The notes: generated by a model not told the origin, from the letters alone. Shown: positions 38,279-51,969, counted from the stretch's first letter. The stretch: DNA of 64,000 nt from an uncultured Lachnospiraceae bacterium (GCA_947565425.1 CANOFW010000006.1:62001-126000); one strand, 5' to 3'. Made by a program: numbers and translations.

Positions 38279-39820
38279 TCAAACGTTTTCTCTATAAGAT
38301 TTACCAAAGAAGGCTAATAGCAAAAACAAGACGGCATAATTATACGCTTGCGGATTATTTACAATCGACTGCCCTAAATATCCCATAATTCCCGTAAAAA
38401 GTATCCAATCAGTCCTGGACTTACTTTTTTTATAGATAAACATTATCCCAACAGCAATCCATATCAAACTAAAAGAAATCAAGCCAAAAATTCCTGTTGT
38501 TATAAGATATTGCAAAAATTCATTATGTGCATTGAGGTATCGCTGATGCAGATAATTATAATTCTCACTTATAAATTCAACGCCAAAACAATCACATCCA
38601 CAGCCAAAAAGCTTATATGTCCACGGAAATTCTGCAAATAATTCACATGTATAAATCCACAAAGCGCCTCGTTTCGTTCCCCATTTTTCTGAAAAGATGG
38701 ATATTTGATATAACAGCACAGAAAGCCCTGTCATTGCACTGAAAATACTGAAAATAAAAGCGGAATATGTTCTATTTTTTTTATTACTTTCTAATTTATT
38801 ACTCAATACATGATTTTCTTCTAGATTTTTACGAGTTTTTTTCGCACAGAAAGGGATTGCTAATATAAGCAATACCCCCCCGCATATTATCCACAAATGA
38901 TTTTCTACAATATACATAAAAATATTATCTATCTTTACATATGCGCCAGTATAAAATTTATATATGAACGAAACAATGCCGAGTACTATGCCAAAATTCA
39001 AGATAAGAATCAGATAATCTTTCCATAATTCTCCTTGTAAAATCACATACAACGTTATGATAAAAAAAGCTGCCGCCAAACCAAGAATAATGCCATTGCT
39101 TCTGCATATGATAACATTATAAAAGCCCAAATCAATAAAAATAAGCATCAGCAACCTTGCCGGAAGTTTCTTCATGCCCAAAAATGCGATACATCCCATA
39201 GGGACTATCATAGACAAATATCCCACATACCAGTTTACATTTCCGATTGTAGAAATATAATCGTAAAAATCATTGGTAATTCTCTGATGAAGACCGAATA
39301 CATCAACATGAAAGGAATTCAATATTCCCATAACATAAAGAATTACAGAAGATACCACTATAATAATTCCCAAATACTTATGATATTCAAAATTTCTGGA
39401 AACAACAAAATACATCGACACCAGAATAGCAATTGTAAAAATCCCCATATACCAGCCCCGGCTTCCCCAAAACGCTTCCTTCGGCGTCTTGCTGACCAAA
39501 CCAGAGAACACTACGCTACAAAGAAAAAGAACCATTGCAATGTCCAAAATGGAAAATTTTATATCTTTTATTTTTGCTGAAAAGGATTTACAATTCTCTA
39601 CCACATCAGCGGTATGAAAATCCGTAACTTTATAGTAAATTTTCTCAAATATATAACTTAAAAAAGCCGCAAAAAGCAGGATTCCTCCGGTAACCCAGAG
39701 AAATCTTACTTTTGCAAACGTCAAATTAAAATATCCATCTTCAAAATAAAATGGCATAACCAAAATAATTAAAATAACATACAATAATGAAATATATTGT
39801 CTTATCTTATGTTTTTTCAT
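38279..39820 (-). CDS. O-antigen ligase/polymerase-like membrane protein
   Basis: 513 residues with about twelve hydrophobic segments. The large loop before the last segments contains LFGCGCDCFGVEF and then LNAHNEFLQYLITTGIFGL, the signature of the Wzy_C/O-antigen ligase family (PF04932), here probably acting on a cell-surface glycan, since Gram-positives have no O-antigen. The gene begins 11 bases after the gyrA stop, so it is likely read through from the gyrase operon. The substrate is unknown. Confidence 0.8.
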   Translation of the reverse strand: MKKHKIRQYISLLYVILIILVMPFYFEDGYFNLTFAKVRFLWVTGGILLFAAFLSYIFEKIYYKVTDFHTADVVENCKSFSAKIKDIKFSILDIAMVLFLCSVVFSGLVSKTPKEAFWGSRGWYMGIFTIAILVSMYFVVSRNFEYHKYLGIIIVVSSVILYVMGILNSFHVDVFGLHQRITNDFYDYISTIGNVNWYVGYLSMIVPMGCIAFLGMKKLPARLLMLIFIDLGFYNVIICRSNGIILGLAAAFFIITLYVILQGELWKDYLILILNFGIVLGIVSFIYKFYTGAYVKIDNIFMYIVENHLWIICGGVLLILAIPFCAKKTRKNLEENHVLSNKLESNKKNRTYSAFIFSIFSAMTGLSVLLYQISIFSEKWGTKRGALWIYTCELFAEFPWTYKLFGCGCDCFGVEFISENYNYLHQRYLNAHNEFLQYLITTGIFGLISFSLIWIAVGIMFIYKKSKSRTDWILFTGIMGYLGQSIVNNPQAYNYAVLFLLLAFFGKSYRENV

Positions 39821-39831
39821 ATTATTAGCTA

Positions 39832-42468
39832 TTACTCCGCCTCTTGCTCTTGTGTATCTTTCTCAGCTCGTGCAATTAATTCTTCTATTTGTTCTTTATT
39901 ATCTATTGGTTGATTCATTTCTACCGGGCTATTCATCTTTCTCGCTGCTTCTTCTGCTTTCTTTCTGCCCTGTTCTTCTTCCTCTTGCGTAAGAATCTCA
40001 CTTTCTGGTGTATTATCCAGCAAAGATTTATCTTCACGCACCTTGGCGATGCTTGCCACCGTAATGTCATCTGCCAAATTCATTAATTTTACGCCGGACG
40101 TTACGCGTCCTAAAACAGAAATTCCTTCCACTTTCATACGAATGATAATTCCTTCAGTAGTAATCATCATAATCTCGTTATCACGATTGACAGCTTTCAC
40201 GCCAATAATATTTCCTGTCTTTTCTGTAATCTTATAACATTTCACGCCCTTACCGCCTCGATTCTGAGGAGAAAATTCTTCCATTTTCGTCAACTTGCCA
40301 AGACCTTTCTCGGAAGCTATCAGGATATACTCACCCTGGGTATTCATCTGCATACCTACAACTTCATCACGATCTGACAAATTCATGCCAATGACTCCCA
40401 TCGACGTTCTACCGGTGCTTCTTACATCCGTCTCATGGAAACGAATACATTGACCAAATTTTGTCACCAGCACAATATCCTTGGTATTATCGGTAAACTT
40501 GACCTCAATCAATTCATCTTCTTCTCTGAGATTAATTGCTGCCAATCCTTTCTTACGCACTTTGGCATAATCCGTAATCGGCGTTTTCTTGACAATGCCA
40601 TTCTTTGTCGCCATAAACAGATAATGGTCGTCCTTATACTCCTTAATCGGAATCACTGCTGTAATCTTTTCCCCGGGTTGAAGCTGAAGAAGATTGATAA
40701 TCGCCGTACCTCGCGCTGTCCTGCCAGCTTCGGGAATCTCATATGCTTTTATCCGGTATACCTTTCCCGTATTAGTAAAGAACATCAAGTAATGATGCGT
40801 AGTTGTCATCAAGAGTTCTTCGATATAATCATCATCAATCGTCTCCATACCTTTAATGCCCTTACCACCGCGATTCTGGCTATGGAAATTATCTACGCTC
40901 ATTCGTTTGATATAACCTAATTTCGTCATGGTAATTACAGTATTTGATACTGGAATTAAATCTTCCATGGAAATATCATACTCGTCAAACCCAATAGACG
41001 TCCTTCTGTCATCGCCAAATTTATCTGAAATCACCATAATTTCTTCGCGAATAACGCCTAATAATTTCTTGCGATTTGCAAGAATTGATTTTAGCTCAGC
41101 AATCAATGCCATCAACTGATTATATTCTGCTTCCAGCTTGCTGCGCTCTAAACCTGTCAATGCGCGCAAACGCATATCGACAATTGCCTGTGCTTGCGCC
41201 TCCGAGAGAGCAAAACGCTCCATCAAGCGAGATTTGGCAAGTTGAACATTTTCACTGCTGCGGATGATACTGATTACCTCGTCAATATTATCTAATGCAA
41301 TCAGCAAACCTTCTAAAATATGAGCGCGTTCCTCCGCTTTATTCAACTCATATTTCGTCCTTCTAGTGACAACCTCTTCCTGATGTTTAAGATAATAGCC
41401 AAGCATATCAAGGATATTCAATACCTTAGGCTCATTATTTACAAGTGAAATCATAATAACGCCAAATGTATCTTGAAGTTGTGTATGTTTATAGAGCTGG
41501 TTTAACACAACATTAGGATTGACGTCACGACGCAACTCAATACAAATGCGCATACCCTCACGGTTAGACTCATCACGCAAATCCGTAATGCCATCTACTC
41601 TCTTGTCATGTACCATATCTGCAATCTTCTCAATCAATCTTGCCTTATTTACCATATAAGGAAGTTCCGTCACAACAATACGATTTTTGCCATTAGCCAT
41701 AGGCTCTATATCTGTAATTGCCCGCACTTTCACCTTGCCGCGTCCCGTGCGGTACGCCTGTTCAATACCGGAAGTACCAAGAATCATGCCTCCAGTCGGA
41801 AAATCAGGTCCTTTCACAATTTCTAATATTTCTTCAATTTCGGTATCTCTGTCCTCTTCTACCTGATTATCTATAATTTTTACAACAGCCGCAATCACTT
41901 CCCTGAGATTATGCGGGGGGATATTCGTTGCCATACCAACTGCAATACCTGTCGTCCCATTTACTAAAAGATTCGGAAAACGAGACGGCAAAACCAACGG
42001 TTCTTTCTCTGTCTCATCAAAGTTTGGACCAAAATCTACCGTATCTTTATTGATATCTGCAAGCATTTCCATAGAAATCTTGCTCAAACGCGCTTCTGTA
42101 TAACGCATTGCCGCTGCGCCGTCGCCATCCACAGAACCAAAATTACCATGGCCGTCCACCAGCATATAACGCGTCGACCATTCCTGCGCCATATTTACCA
42201 ATGCTCCATAAATAGAACTATCACCGTGCGGATGATATTTACCCATCGTATCACCGACAATACGCGCACATTTACGGTGTGGTTTGTCCGGACCATTGTT
42301 TAATTCAATCATTGCATAGAGGATTCTCCGCTGCACAGGCTTTAAACCATCCCTTACGTCTGGAAGCGCTCTCGATGCAATTACACTCATGGCATAATCT
42401 ATATAAGAACTTTCCATCGTTTTTTTCAGGTCAACATCATCTATCCTGTCAAAAATTGTGTCGTCCAT
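39832..42468 (-). CDS. gyrA: DNA gyrase subunit A
   Basis: 878 residues, a full-length GyrA. The N-terminal breakage-reunion domain has the catalytic Tyr123 in MRYTEARLS, the C-terminal half has the GyrA beta-pinwheel repeats with the box-like QNRGGKG stretches, and an acidic Gln/Glu-rich tail ends the protein. The quinolone-region helix reads HGDSSIYG: Ser84 matches E. coli Ser83, but the position of E. coli Asp87 is Gly88. It lies 55 bases after gyrB, in the same leftward operon from dnaA. Confidence 0.98.
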   Translation of the reverse strand: MDDTIFDRIDDVDLKKTMESSYIDYAMSVIASRALPDVRDGLKPVQRRILYAMIELNNGPDKPHRKCARIVGDTMGKYHPHGDSSIYGALVNMAQEWSTRYMLVDGHGNFGSVDGDGAAAMRYTEARLSKISMEMLADINKDTVDFGPNFDETEKEPLVLPSRFPNLLVNGTTGIAVGMATNIPPHNLREVIAAVVKIIDNQVEEDRDTEIEEILEIVKGPDFPTGGMILGTSGIEQAYRTGRGKVKVRAITDIEPMANGKNRIVVTELPYMVNKARLIEKIADMVHDKRVDGITDLRDESNREGMRICIELRRDVNPNVVLNQLYKHTQLQDTFGVIMISLVNNEPKVLNILDMLGYYLKHQEEVVTRRTKYELNKAEERAHILEGLLIALDNIDEVISIIRSSENVQLAKSRLMERFALSEAQAQAIVDMRLRALTGLERSKLEAEYNQLMALIAELKSILANRKKLLGVIREEIMVISDKFGDDRRTSIGFDEYDISMEDLIPVSNTVITMTKLGYIKRMSVDNFHSQNRGGKGIKGMETIDDDYIEELLMTTTHHYLMFFTNTGKVYRIKAYEIPEAGRTARGTAIINLLQLQPGEKITAVIPIKEYKDDHYLFMATKNGIVKKTPITDYAKVRKKGLAAINLREEDELIEVKFTDNTKDIVLVTKFGQCIRFHETDVRSTGRTSMGVIGMNLSDRDEVVGMQMNTQGEYILIASEKGLGKLTKMEEFSPQNRGGKGVKCYKITEKTGNIIGVKAVNRDNEIMMITTEGIIIRMKVEGISVLGRVTSGVKLMNLADDITVASIAKVREDKSLLDNTPESEILTQEEEEQGRKKAEEAARKMNSPVEMNQPIDNKEQIEELIARAEKDTQEQEAE

Positions 42469-42523
42469 TCGTTTTCCTCCTGAATTTTAGCATGATTCAT
42501 ACAAATAAAGTTCTCTATCTGTC

Positions 42524-45577
<3,054 letters not shown>

Positions 45578-45581
<4 letters not shown>

Positions 45582-45787
45582 TTGATAATTTTGATTGTTT
45601 CCCCTTCAAAGGAAACAATATCTCCATCTATTAATTTCCTGCCTCTTCTTGTTTCTACTTCTCCATTGACGGTAACAAGCCCATCTTGAATTACCAGCTT
45701 TGCCAAAACACCTGATTCTACAAGGTTAGCAGCCTTTAGAGCCTGACCCAATTTAATATACTCATCTCTTAATTTAATTTCTTCCAT
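45578..45787 (-). CDS. yaaA: S4-domain RNA-binding protein YaaA
   Basis: 69 residues, almost entirely one S4 RNA-binding domain (IKLGQALKAANLVESGVLAK, then GEVETRRGRKL). It always sits between dnaN and recF in Firmicutes; this one overlaps recF by four bases. It probably contacts ribosomal RNA during assembly; this is family inference. Confidence 0.93.
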
Positions 45788-45846
45788 ATCTGCCTTTCTA
45801 ATTGAAAAATATATGACTCGCTAATTTATGAGAATAACATTGTCTG

Positions 45847-46959
45847 TCAGTTTGTTGCCGCATTAAAATTAACCGGAAGAATAAGATAAATAAATTTCTC
45901 TTCCTCATCCCTGATAAAACAGGGGGCCTTGGGATTAACCATATAAAGTGTAACTTCTTCGTCATCTATAACGCGCAACGCGTCTATGAAGAACTTTGGA
46001 TTAAAACCAATCATAATATCCTTACCCTCTTTGGTAATATCAATATTTTCATTCATGGAACCAATAAAAGAATTAATTTTTAATTCGATATTGTCATCCG
46101 TAACTGTCATGATAATGGGTTTCTTATCCCCTTCTTTAACCAAAAGAGTTGCTCTGTCAATACAATCTAAAAGCTCGCGCTTATTAATTTTAATCTTTGT
46201 CTCGTAATCCGGGGACAACATCTGTTCTATCTTGAAGTAATCTCCTTCAATCAGCCTGGAAACAACCGTTGTACTGCCAAACTCAAATACAATGTGATTG
46301 TCTGTAAAGAACATATTTACATATTCATTGACGTCTCCCGGCAGAATTTTGCTGACTTCCTGAAGCGTTTTTCCAGGTACTACAATTTTATGATCCTCAT
46401 AGGAATCCTTCAATTCAATGTTGCGAATAGAAATACGATGACCATCTAAGGAAACTACTTTCAGATGATTCTCCTTAATTTCAAATAATTCTCCGGTCAT
46501 TAGTTTATTGCTATCGCTATCAGAAATTGAAAATATTGTCTGGCGAATCACTTCTTTTAATGTAAACTGGGAAAGTTCAATTGATATATTCCTGTCTATA
46601 TAGGGAAGATACGAAAAATCTTCTCCTGATTTGCCAATGATATTGAATCTTGCTTTCTCACAGGTAATAATCGTCTTAAAGTTATCGTCTGTCTCAATCG
46701 TTACTTCATTATCTGGAAGTTTTCTTACAATCTCAGAAAATATTTTTGCATCCAGAGCAATCACACCACGTTCTGCAATCTCTCCTTCGATCTTCGTCTC
46801 AATTCCTAACTCCATATCATTTGCAGTTAATTTTATTTCATTGGTAGACGCATCAATCAAAATACATTCTAAAATAGCCATAGTCGTTCTGGAGGGTACT
46901 GCTTTTGATACAATGTTCACTCCTTGCAGGAGGTTTGATTTTGAGCATATGATTTTCAT
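45847..46959 (-). CDS. dnaN: DNA polymerase III beta subunit (sliding clamp)
   Basis: 370 residues with the three-fold clamp layout. It begins MKIICSKSNLLQGVN and ends with the PKAPCFIRDEE...YLILPV strand typical of the clamp C-terminus, which forms the partner-binding pocket. It lies about 240 bases from dnaA across DnaA boxes, and is followed by yaaA, as usual. Confidence 0.97.
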   Translation of the reverse strand: MKIICSKSNLLQGVNIVSKAVPSRTTMAILECILIDASTNEIKLTANDMELGIETKIEGEIAERGVIALDAKIFSEIVRKLPDNEVTIETDDNFKTIITCEKARFNIIGKSGEDFSYLPYIDRNISIELSQFTLKEVIRQTIFSISDSDSNKLMTGELFEIKENHLKVVSLDGHRISIRNIELKDSYEDHKIVVPGKTLQEVSKILPGDVNEYVNMFFTDNHIVFEFGSTTVVSRLIEGDYFKIEQMLSPDYETKIKINKRELLDCIDRATLLVKEGDKKPIIMTVTDDNIELKINSFIGSMNENIDITKEGKDIMIGFNPKFFIDALRVIDDEEVTLYMVNPKAPCFIRDEEEKFIYLILPVNFNAATN

Positions 46960-47201
46960 GATGTGAATAACTCCTTCCTAAACATAACAATACATTTATA
47001 ATAAAAGATTCATCTTATTCGTAATAGGACATGTTAGTATGTTAATAAGTTCTTAAAGCCTGTACTTTAAGGACTTTCAGACCATTAATGCTTTGTATAA
47101 CTCTGTGAATTTTATCTTGAATCGTATGTGACAGTTTGTGAATAAAATAATGTTCAACGCTTGCATTAATGACGACTTACAGATGATGTGGATAATAACT
47201 T
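46960..47201. other. oriC: dnaA-dnaN intergenic part of the origin
   Basis: Contains a perfect DnaA box on the minus strand (TGTGGATAA at 47187-47195) and a one-mismatch box (TGTGAATAA at 47137-47145). It also carries the dnaN leader. This would be the second lobe of a bipartite origin as in Bacillus. Confidence 0.75.
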
Positions 47202-48548
47202 TTAATTAGGGTTGATTTTTTTCTTAATTGTTTCAATTAGATGGTGGAAGTTTTCATCCTTCTCATATTCATCTGTAATCTTCTTGATTCCGTATATAAT
47301 TGTAGAATGATCCCTGCCGCCGAGTAAAGCGCCAATTGTGTCTAAAGGAGCCGGCGTCATGTTCTTGCAAAGATACATAGCAATTTGTCTTGGCTTTGCA
47401 ATATCATTGATCCTAGTCTTGGATATCATCTGATCGGTAGATATGTTAAAATGCTCTGCTACAATCTCGATTACAAGCTGAGGGGTGACTTCTCTTGGCT
47501 TGTCCGGTGAGATAATGTTCTGTAATTCCTGTACGGCAACTTCTAATGTGATGTCTGCGTGTTCAAGATTAAAAAGTGCCAGAAGTTTGTTAAGCGCGCC
47601 TTCCAGTTCACGAACGTTGGATTTGATGTTGGTAGCAATGTAGTCTAGAACATTATCGTCCAGCATAAATCCATCAACTTCTGCTTTGCTGCGTAAGATA
47701 GCCATTCGAGTTTCATAATCAGGATATCCGACATCAGCAAGCAGCCCCCATTCAAAGCGAGAGCGAATTCTTTCTTCCAGTGTTTCCATATCCTTAGGCG
47801 GTTTGTCGGAAGAGAGAACGATTTGTTTTCCGGCAGAGTGCAGGACGTTAAATGTATGGAAGAATTCTTCCTGTGTACTTTCTTTTCCGATAATAAATTG
47901 TACGTCGTCAATCATCAGTACGTCTACTGTTCGGTATTTTTCGCGCAGTTTGTTCATTGCGGAAGCGTTACCATTACGAATAGAATCAATGACTTCATTT
48001 GTAAATTCTTCGGAAGTAACGTAAAGTACTTTTTTGTCTGGTCGTTGTTGTAAGATAAAATGCCCAATTGATTGCATTAAATGAGTCTTACCTAATCCCG
48101 GACCTCCATATATATAGAGGGGATTGTAAACTTCCCCCGGAGAATCGGCCACAGCAAGACAGGCTGCATGGGCAAAAGAGTTATTTTTGCCGACTACAAA
48201 GCTGTCAAAAACGTAATTAGGATTTAAGTTTGTAGTGGGAGTGTTTAAAAATTTAGGGCTTTTGTCCTTGAGCGGTTTAATATCAGCCTTTTGATCTTGC
48301 CCTATAAATTCTATTTCATATTCAATGCCTGTAATTTCTGCAATTACGACTTTGAGAGGAATCGTAAATCTTTTCTTGATGTAACTGATTAATATTTGTT
48401 CGGAGGTGATGAGTATATAAAGCGTTGAATCTATAATATTATAAACTTGCAGAGGTTTCAGCCAGGAATTGAAGGCAACGTCTGCAATATCATATTCTTC
48501 TTTGACTGTTTTCAGTATTTCTTCCCATTTTTCTAAAATAAGCTCCAT
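47202..48548 (-). CDS. dnaA: Chromosomal replication initiator DnaA
   Basis: 448 residues from the ATG at 48546-48548, preceded by GGAGAG; a GTG four codons upstream is less likely. Domain I covers about 1-90. The AAA+ domain has GGPGLGKTHL and the DVLMIDDVQF Walker B, and domain IV ends with GGRDHSTIIYG, the DnaA-box reading helix. It initiates replication at the flanking boxes and likely controls its own promoter, which lies among them. Confidence 0.98.
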   Translation of the reverse strand: MELILEKWEEILKTVKEEYDIADVAFNSWLKPLQVYNIIDSTLYILITSEQILISYIKKRFTIPLKVVIAEITGIEYEIEFIGQDQKADIKPLKDKSPKFLNTPTTNLNPNYVFDSFVVGKNNSFAHAACLAVADSPGEVYNPLYIYGGPGLGKTHLMQSIGHFILQQRPDKKVLYVTSEEFTNEVIDSIRNGNASAMNKLREKYRTVDVLMIDDVQFIIGKESTQEEFFHTFNVLHSAGKQIVLSSDKPPKDMETLEERIRSRFEWGLLADVGYPDYETRMAILRSKAEVDGFMLDDNVLDYIATNIKSNVRELEGALNKLLALFNLEHADITLEVAVQELQNIISPDKPREVTPQLVIEIVAEHFNISTDQMISKTRINDIAKPRQIAMYLCKNMTPAPLDTIGALLGGRDHSTIIYGIKKITDEYEKDENFHHLIETIKKKINPN

Positions 48549-48620
48549 ATATCTCTCCACATTCTGTATTAATGGTTGATTTTTTCTTTATTTTGCTATT
48601 GGCGTAATCTTTCATAGTCT

Positions 48621-48649
48621 ATAATAACGCAAATAGCCTAAATAATCAA
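48621..48649 (-). promoter_or_regulatory. dnaA promoter
   Basis: On the minus strand TTGATT (48644-48649) and TATTAT (48621-48626) are 17 bases apart, about 70 bases before the dnaA start. Confidence 0.6.
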
Positions 48650-48990
48650 TAAATTTTTCTATATGTGTAGGGGATAAGTAAGAAAAAAAAAGCTTTATAT
48701 GGCAGGAATAAGGAGATATACTATACTTATAAACAAATTATCCACATTTTCTTGATAACTTTATGTAAACGTGGATAATGTGGATAACTTGTGGAAAAAA
48801 TGAGTTTCTTCCTTATTATATAAATGAGTTTGTTTATACTGTGGAAAGCAAATATTTTTTGCGCAAATAAGTATTGTCGGATAATAACTAGGAATTTTAT
48901 GGACGAACTTATCAAGTTTATGTGGAAACGGTGGAATTTGCTGTGGAAACTGTGTTTATTTCTGTGAATTAGCAAAAAACTCCCAAAATA
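48650..48990. other. oriC: Main DnaA-box cluster of the replication origin
   Basis: Perfect boxes TTATCCACA at 48738-48746 (plus strand) and 48779-48787 (minus strand), with a one-mismatch box at 48770-48778 (minus strand). Further TGTGGAAA-type degenerate boxes follow to about 48955. AT-rich DNA at 48560-48720 is a candidate unwinding element. The two gene orders diverge here, so this is where forks should start. Confidence 0.85.
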
Positions 48991-48992
48991 GC

Positions 48993-49020
48993 TTGACTTA
49001 GAAGGATTTTTTGCTATAAT
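48993..49020 (+). promoter_or_regulatory. rpmH promoter
   Basis: TTGACT (48993-48998) and perfect TATAAT (49015-49020), 16 bases apart, 39 bases before the rpmH start. Confidence 0.75.
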
Positions 49021-49059
49021 AAAACATGATGTTTTTTAACGCGGAGGAGGTGTATACCC

Positions 49060-49194
49060 ATGAAAATGACATATCAGCCCAAGAAGAGGCACAGATCCAG
49101 AGTGCATGGATTCCGTAAGAGAATGAGCACGAAGGGCGGAAGAAAAGTATTAGCAGCAAGAAGATTAAAAGGAAGAAAAAAGTTATCAGCTTAG
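49060..49194 (+). CDS. rpmH: Ribosomal protein bL34
   Basis: 44 residues, strongly basic: [18 protein letters not shown], then [11 protein letters not shown] and a KGRKKLSA end, matching bL34 throughout. The ribosome binding site GGAGGAGGTG is strong. It is the first gene of the rightward operon rpmH-rnpA-yidD-yidC-jag. Confidence 0.98.
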   Translation: MKMTYQPKKRHRSRVHGFRKRMSTKGGRKVLAARRLKGRKKLSA

Positions 49195-49291
49195 GCCACA
49201 TCATTTGTGGTCTTTCTTCTATCATAGAAAGGCCACATTGTTTTATGGTTATTTGAAATGTAAGGATGTCCCGTATGAGGAAGATTATTTT

Positions 49292-49672
49292 ATGAAATTT
49301 TCGGAATCGTTGAAGAAGAACAGTTATTTTCAGAATGTATATAAGAATGGGAAATCTTATGCAAACCGTTATTTTGTTATGTATGTCCTGGAAAATAATC
49401 TGGCGGTAAACAGATTAGGAATATCAGTCAGCAAAAAAGTAGGAAATAGCGTTATCAGACATCACATCACCAGATTAATAAGAGAGGCTTATCGATTACA
49501 TGAAGAGACGTTCAATAGTGGTTTGGACATTGTAATCATAGTAAGAGTGTCGGCAAAGAATGTTACGTATCGTGAGACGGAGCGGGCAATCTTGCGTCTT
49601 GGGAATCTTCATCAAATTTTGAAAAAAGAAATTGAGTGTAAAAATGGCACAGCACAAAGTTGTAGTGATTAG
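49292..49672 (+). CDS. rnpA: Ribonuclease P protein component
   Basis: 126 residues from the ATG at 49292, whose product begins MKFSESLKKN as in relatives; a longer frame starting at 49205 would add 29 residues with no family match. The RNR-type motif region SVSKKVGNSVIRHHITRLIREAYR identifies it (quoted in part as KKVGNSVIRH). It binds the RNase P RNA and the 5' leader of pre-tRNA. Confidence 0.95.
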   Translation: MKFSESLKKNSYFQNVYKNGKSYANRYFVMYVLENNLAVNRLGISVSKKVGNSVIRHHITRLIREAYRLHEETFNSGLDIVIIVRVSAKNVTYRETERAILRLGNLHQILKKEIECKNGTAQSCSD

Positions 49673-49696
49673 AATTGGAAAAGAAGATGAAATGTT

Positions 49697-49906
49697 TTGA
49701 AAAAAATTCTCATTTATTTTATTAAGCTGTATCGAAAATATTTATCGCCTTTCAAGACTACGAAATGCCCTTATTATCCTACTTGTTCCACTTATGGATT
49801 AGAGGCAATTGAAAAATATGGGGCATTGAAGGGATCTTTGTTAGCCGGGTGGCGAATTTTGAGATGTAATCCTTTTTCAAAAGGGGGATATGACCCGGTT
49901 CCGTAA
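49697..49906 (+). CDS. yidD: Membrane protein insertion efficiency factor YidD
   Basis: 69 residues, with the family motif [15 protein letters not shown] and [14 protein letters not shown]. The start must be TTG at 49697-49699, since ATG codons just upstream are out of frame or run into a stop. The ribosome binding site is weak, so translation may depend on rnpA, which ends 24 bases before. It assists YidC at the membrane. Confidence 0.93.
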   Translation: MKKILIYFIKLYRKYLSPFKTTKCPYYPTCSTYGLEAIEKYGALKGSLLAGWRILRCNPFSKGGYDPVP

Positions 49907-49924
49907 TGTAGGAGGTTTATAGAG

Positions 49925-51193
49925 TTGGTAGAATTAGTAGTATTAACGCAGTATCCAGGTAAGATTGTGGGGCCTATCGCTAGGTTGATAGGGTACATTA
50001 TGAATAGCCTGTATATGTTTTTGAATGATGTATTTGGTATTCAGAATATTGCTGTGTGCATTATATTGTTTACGTTTATTATTTATTTCTTGATGACGCC
50101 GTTGACGTATAAGCAGCAGAAGTTCTCGAAATTAACACAGGTAATGCAGCCGGAGATAAATGCAATTCGGGAAAAATATAAGAATAAAAAAGACCAGGTT
50201 TCCATGCAGAAGATGAATGAAGAAACACAGTTTGTCTATGAGAAGTATGGCGTTTCTCCGATGGGAAGTTGTGTACAAATGTTAATTAACTTTCCTATAT
50301 TTATTGCGATGTATCAGGTAATTCGCAATGTGCCTGCTTATGTAGATAGTATCAAAGATGTTTATCTTGGTTTAGTTGATAAGATTGTTGATGTGAATGG
50401 ATTCCAGGGAATGATGGAGAAAGTTGTTAGTGATTCCAGTGTTGCGGCAAAGTTGGATTTTACTTCTGCAACGACAACTTCTAATTCGATTATAGATGTT
50501 CTTTATGCGCTTCCAAGCGCTGGCTGGGATATATTGCGGGATAATTTCAGTGGCTTGACAGATATTATTACGTCCACGGAATCGGCAGTTCAGCATATGA
50601 ATAACTTTTTTGGAATTAACATTGCCAATTCTCCTCTGAATTTGATTACTAGCGGCTGGAAAGAAAAAGATTTTATTCTGATTATTGGGGCGATTATGAT
50701 ACCGCTTTTTTCTTATCTGTCACAGGTTATCAATATTAAGTTGATGCCTACAAGCGCTTCCACTTCTTCTAATGATGGAAATGATGCAATGGCAAGACAG
50801 ATGAAGACGATGAATACAATGATGCCGTTGTTTTCATTAGTAATGGTATTTTCTGTTCCGGTGGGAGCCGGTATTTACTGGATTGCTGGTTCTGTTATTC
50901 GTTCTATACAGCAGTTAGTTTTGAATCATCATTTTAAAAATTTAGATCTTGACGCAATCATTGAGAAGAATAAAGAAAAAGCTAAGAAAAAGAAAGAAAA
51001 GCAGGGAATTCGTGAGAATCAAATTTCAAACACAGCAAGAATGAATACAAGAAAAATTTCTGAACCAATTGTGACGGAAGAGAAAGAGGAAAAACTTCGC
51101 CAGTCTGCTGAATATGCAAAAAGTGCAAAGAAGGGGAGCCTTTTGGAAAAAGCAAATATGGTAAGAGATTTTAATGAGAGAAACAACAGGTAA
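49925..51193 (+). CDS. yidC: Membrane protein insertase YidC/OxaA
   Basis: 422 residues beginning at TTG (49925), nine bases after a perfect AGGAGG. The 60KD_IMP domain has five membrane segments, with PLTYKQQKFS after the first conserved helix and GVSPMGSCVQMLINFPIFIAMY (quoted in part as SPMGSCVQML) in the middle. The basic C-terminal tail is typical of Gram-positive YidC and binds ribosomes. There is no lipobox at the N-terminus, unlike SpoIIIJ of Bacillus. The middle loop between residues about 145 and 230 is long. Confidence 0.95.
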   Translation: MVELVVLTQYPGKIVGPIARLIGYIMNSLYMFLNDVFGIQNIAVCIILFTFIIYFLMTPLTYKQQKFSKLTQVMQPEINAIREKYKNKKDQVSMQKMNEETQFVYEKYGVSPMGSCVQMLINFPIFIAMYQVIRNVPAYVDSIKDVYLGLVDKIVDVNGFQGMMEKVVSDSSVAAKLDFTSATTTSNSIIDVLYALPSAGWDILRDNFSGLTDIITSTESAVQHMNNFFGINIANSPLNLITSGWKEKDFILIIGAIMIPLFSYLSQVINIKLMPTSASTSSNDGNDAMARQMKTMNTMMPLFSLVMVFSVPVGAGIYWIAGSVIRSIQQLVLNHHFKNLDLDAIIEKNKEKAKKKKEKQGIRENQISNTARMNTRKISEPIVTEEKEEKLRQSAEYAKSAKKGSLLEKANMVRDFNERNNR

Positions 51194-51212
51194 AGGACAG
51201 GGGGAATTTGAT

Positions 51213-51842
51213 ATGGATTTTATTGAAGTAACGGCAAAGACAGTAGATGACGCTATTACGGAAGGCCTGGTAAAGCTTGGTACGACGAGTGACAAAGTTG
51301 AAATAGAAGTAATTGAAAAAGGAAGCGCTGGATTTTTAGGGATTGGCAGCAAACCTGCGGTCATTAAAATGAGTAAGAAATTTTCAATTGAAGAATTTAT
51401 TAAAAGTTTTCTGAATGATGTTTTTCGTGCAATGAACTTAGAAGTAGAAGTTGTTGTAACAAAGAGTGAAGATGAGAAGAATATTGATGTGGAGTTAAAG
51501 GGAGAGGAAATGGGAGTTTTAATTGGTAAGCGCGGACAGACTTTAGATTCCTTGCAGTATTTGACAAATCTTGCTGTTGGAAAACAAGTGAACGAATATG
51601 TTAAAGTTAAGATTGATACTGAAAATTACAGGAAGAGACGTAGAGAAACATTGGAGAGTTTGGCAAGAAATATTGCTTATAAGGTAAAGAGGACAAAGCG
51701 TCCGGTTACTTTAGAACCAATGAATCCCTTTGAGAGACGTGTGATTCATTCTACTTTGCAGAATGACAAATATGTAAGTACGCATAGCGAGGGAGAAGAA
51801 CCTTATAGATATGTAGTAGTTACTTTGAAGAAAAATATATAA
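51213..51842 (+). CDS. jag: Jag/KhpB RNA-binding protein
   Basis: 209 residues from the ATG at 51213, preceded by AGGGGG. The N-terminal Jag domain (1-50, with GFLGIGSKPA), KH domain with IGKRGQ (104-109) and R3H domain with NPFERRVIH (171-179) are all present. KhpB with KhpA is a global RNA chaperone affecting cell elongation and division. It is the last gene before a strong terminator. Confidence 0.95.
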   Translation: MDFIEVTAKTVDDAITEGLVKLGTTSDKVEIEVIEKGSAGFLGIGSKPAVIKMSKKFSIEEFIKSFLNDVFRAMNLEVEVVVTKSEDEKNIDVELKGEEMGVLIGKRGQTLDSLQYLTNLAVGKQVNEYVKVKIDTENYRKRRRETLESLARNIAYKVKRTKRPVTLEPMNPFERRVIHSTLQNDKYVSTHSEGEEPYRYVVVTLKKNI

Positions 51843-51852
51843 ACCGTATATT

Positions 51853-51903
51853 CAAGGGCTTTCCCAAAGTGCTTTTTAGTATTTTAGGGAAGCCCTTTTC
51901 ATT
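51853..51903 (+). terminator. Terminator of the rpmH-jag operon
   Basis: AAGGGCTTTCCC pairs with GGGAAGCCCTT (one bulge) followed by TTTTCATTTTG, 12 bases after the jag stop. Confidence 0.85.
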
Positions 51904-51969
51904 TTGTATGGATTTATTTTACTAATAGAGAAAGAATTCTATCTGTAATATTTTAAGAAGGGAGAAATC

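Noticed and set aside
40928-41267. Plus-strand open frames within gyrA and gyrB.
   Set aside because: Overlap fully conserved genes and lack start signals.
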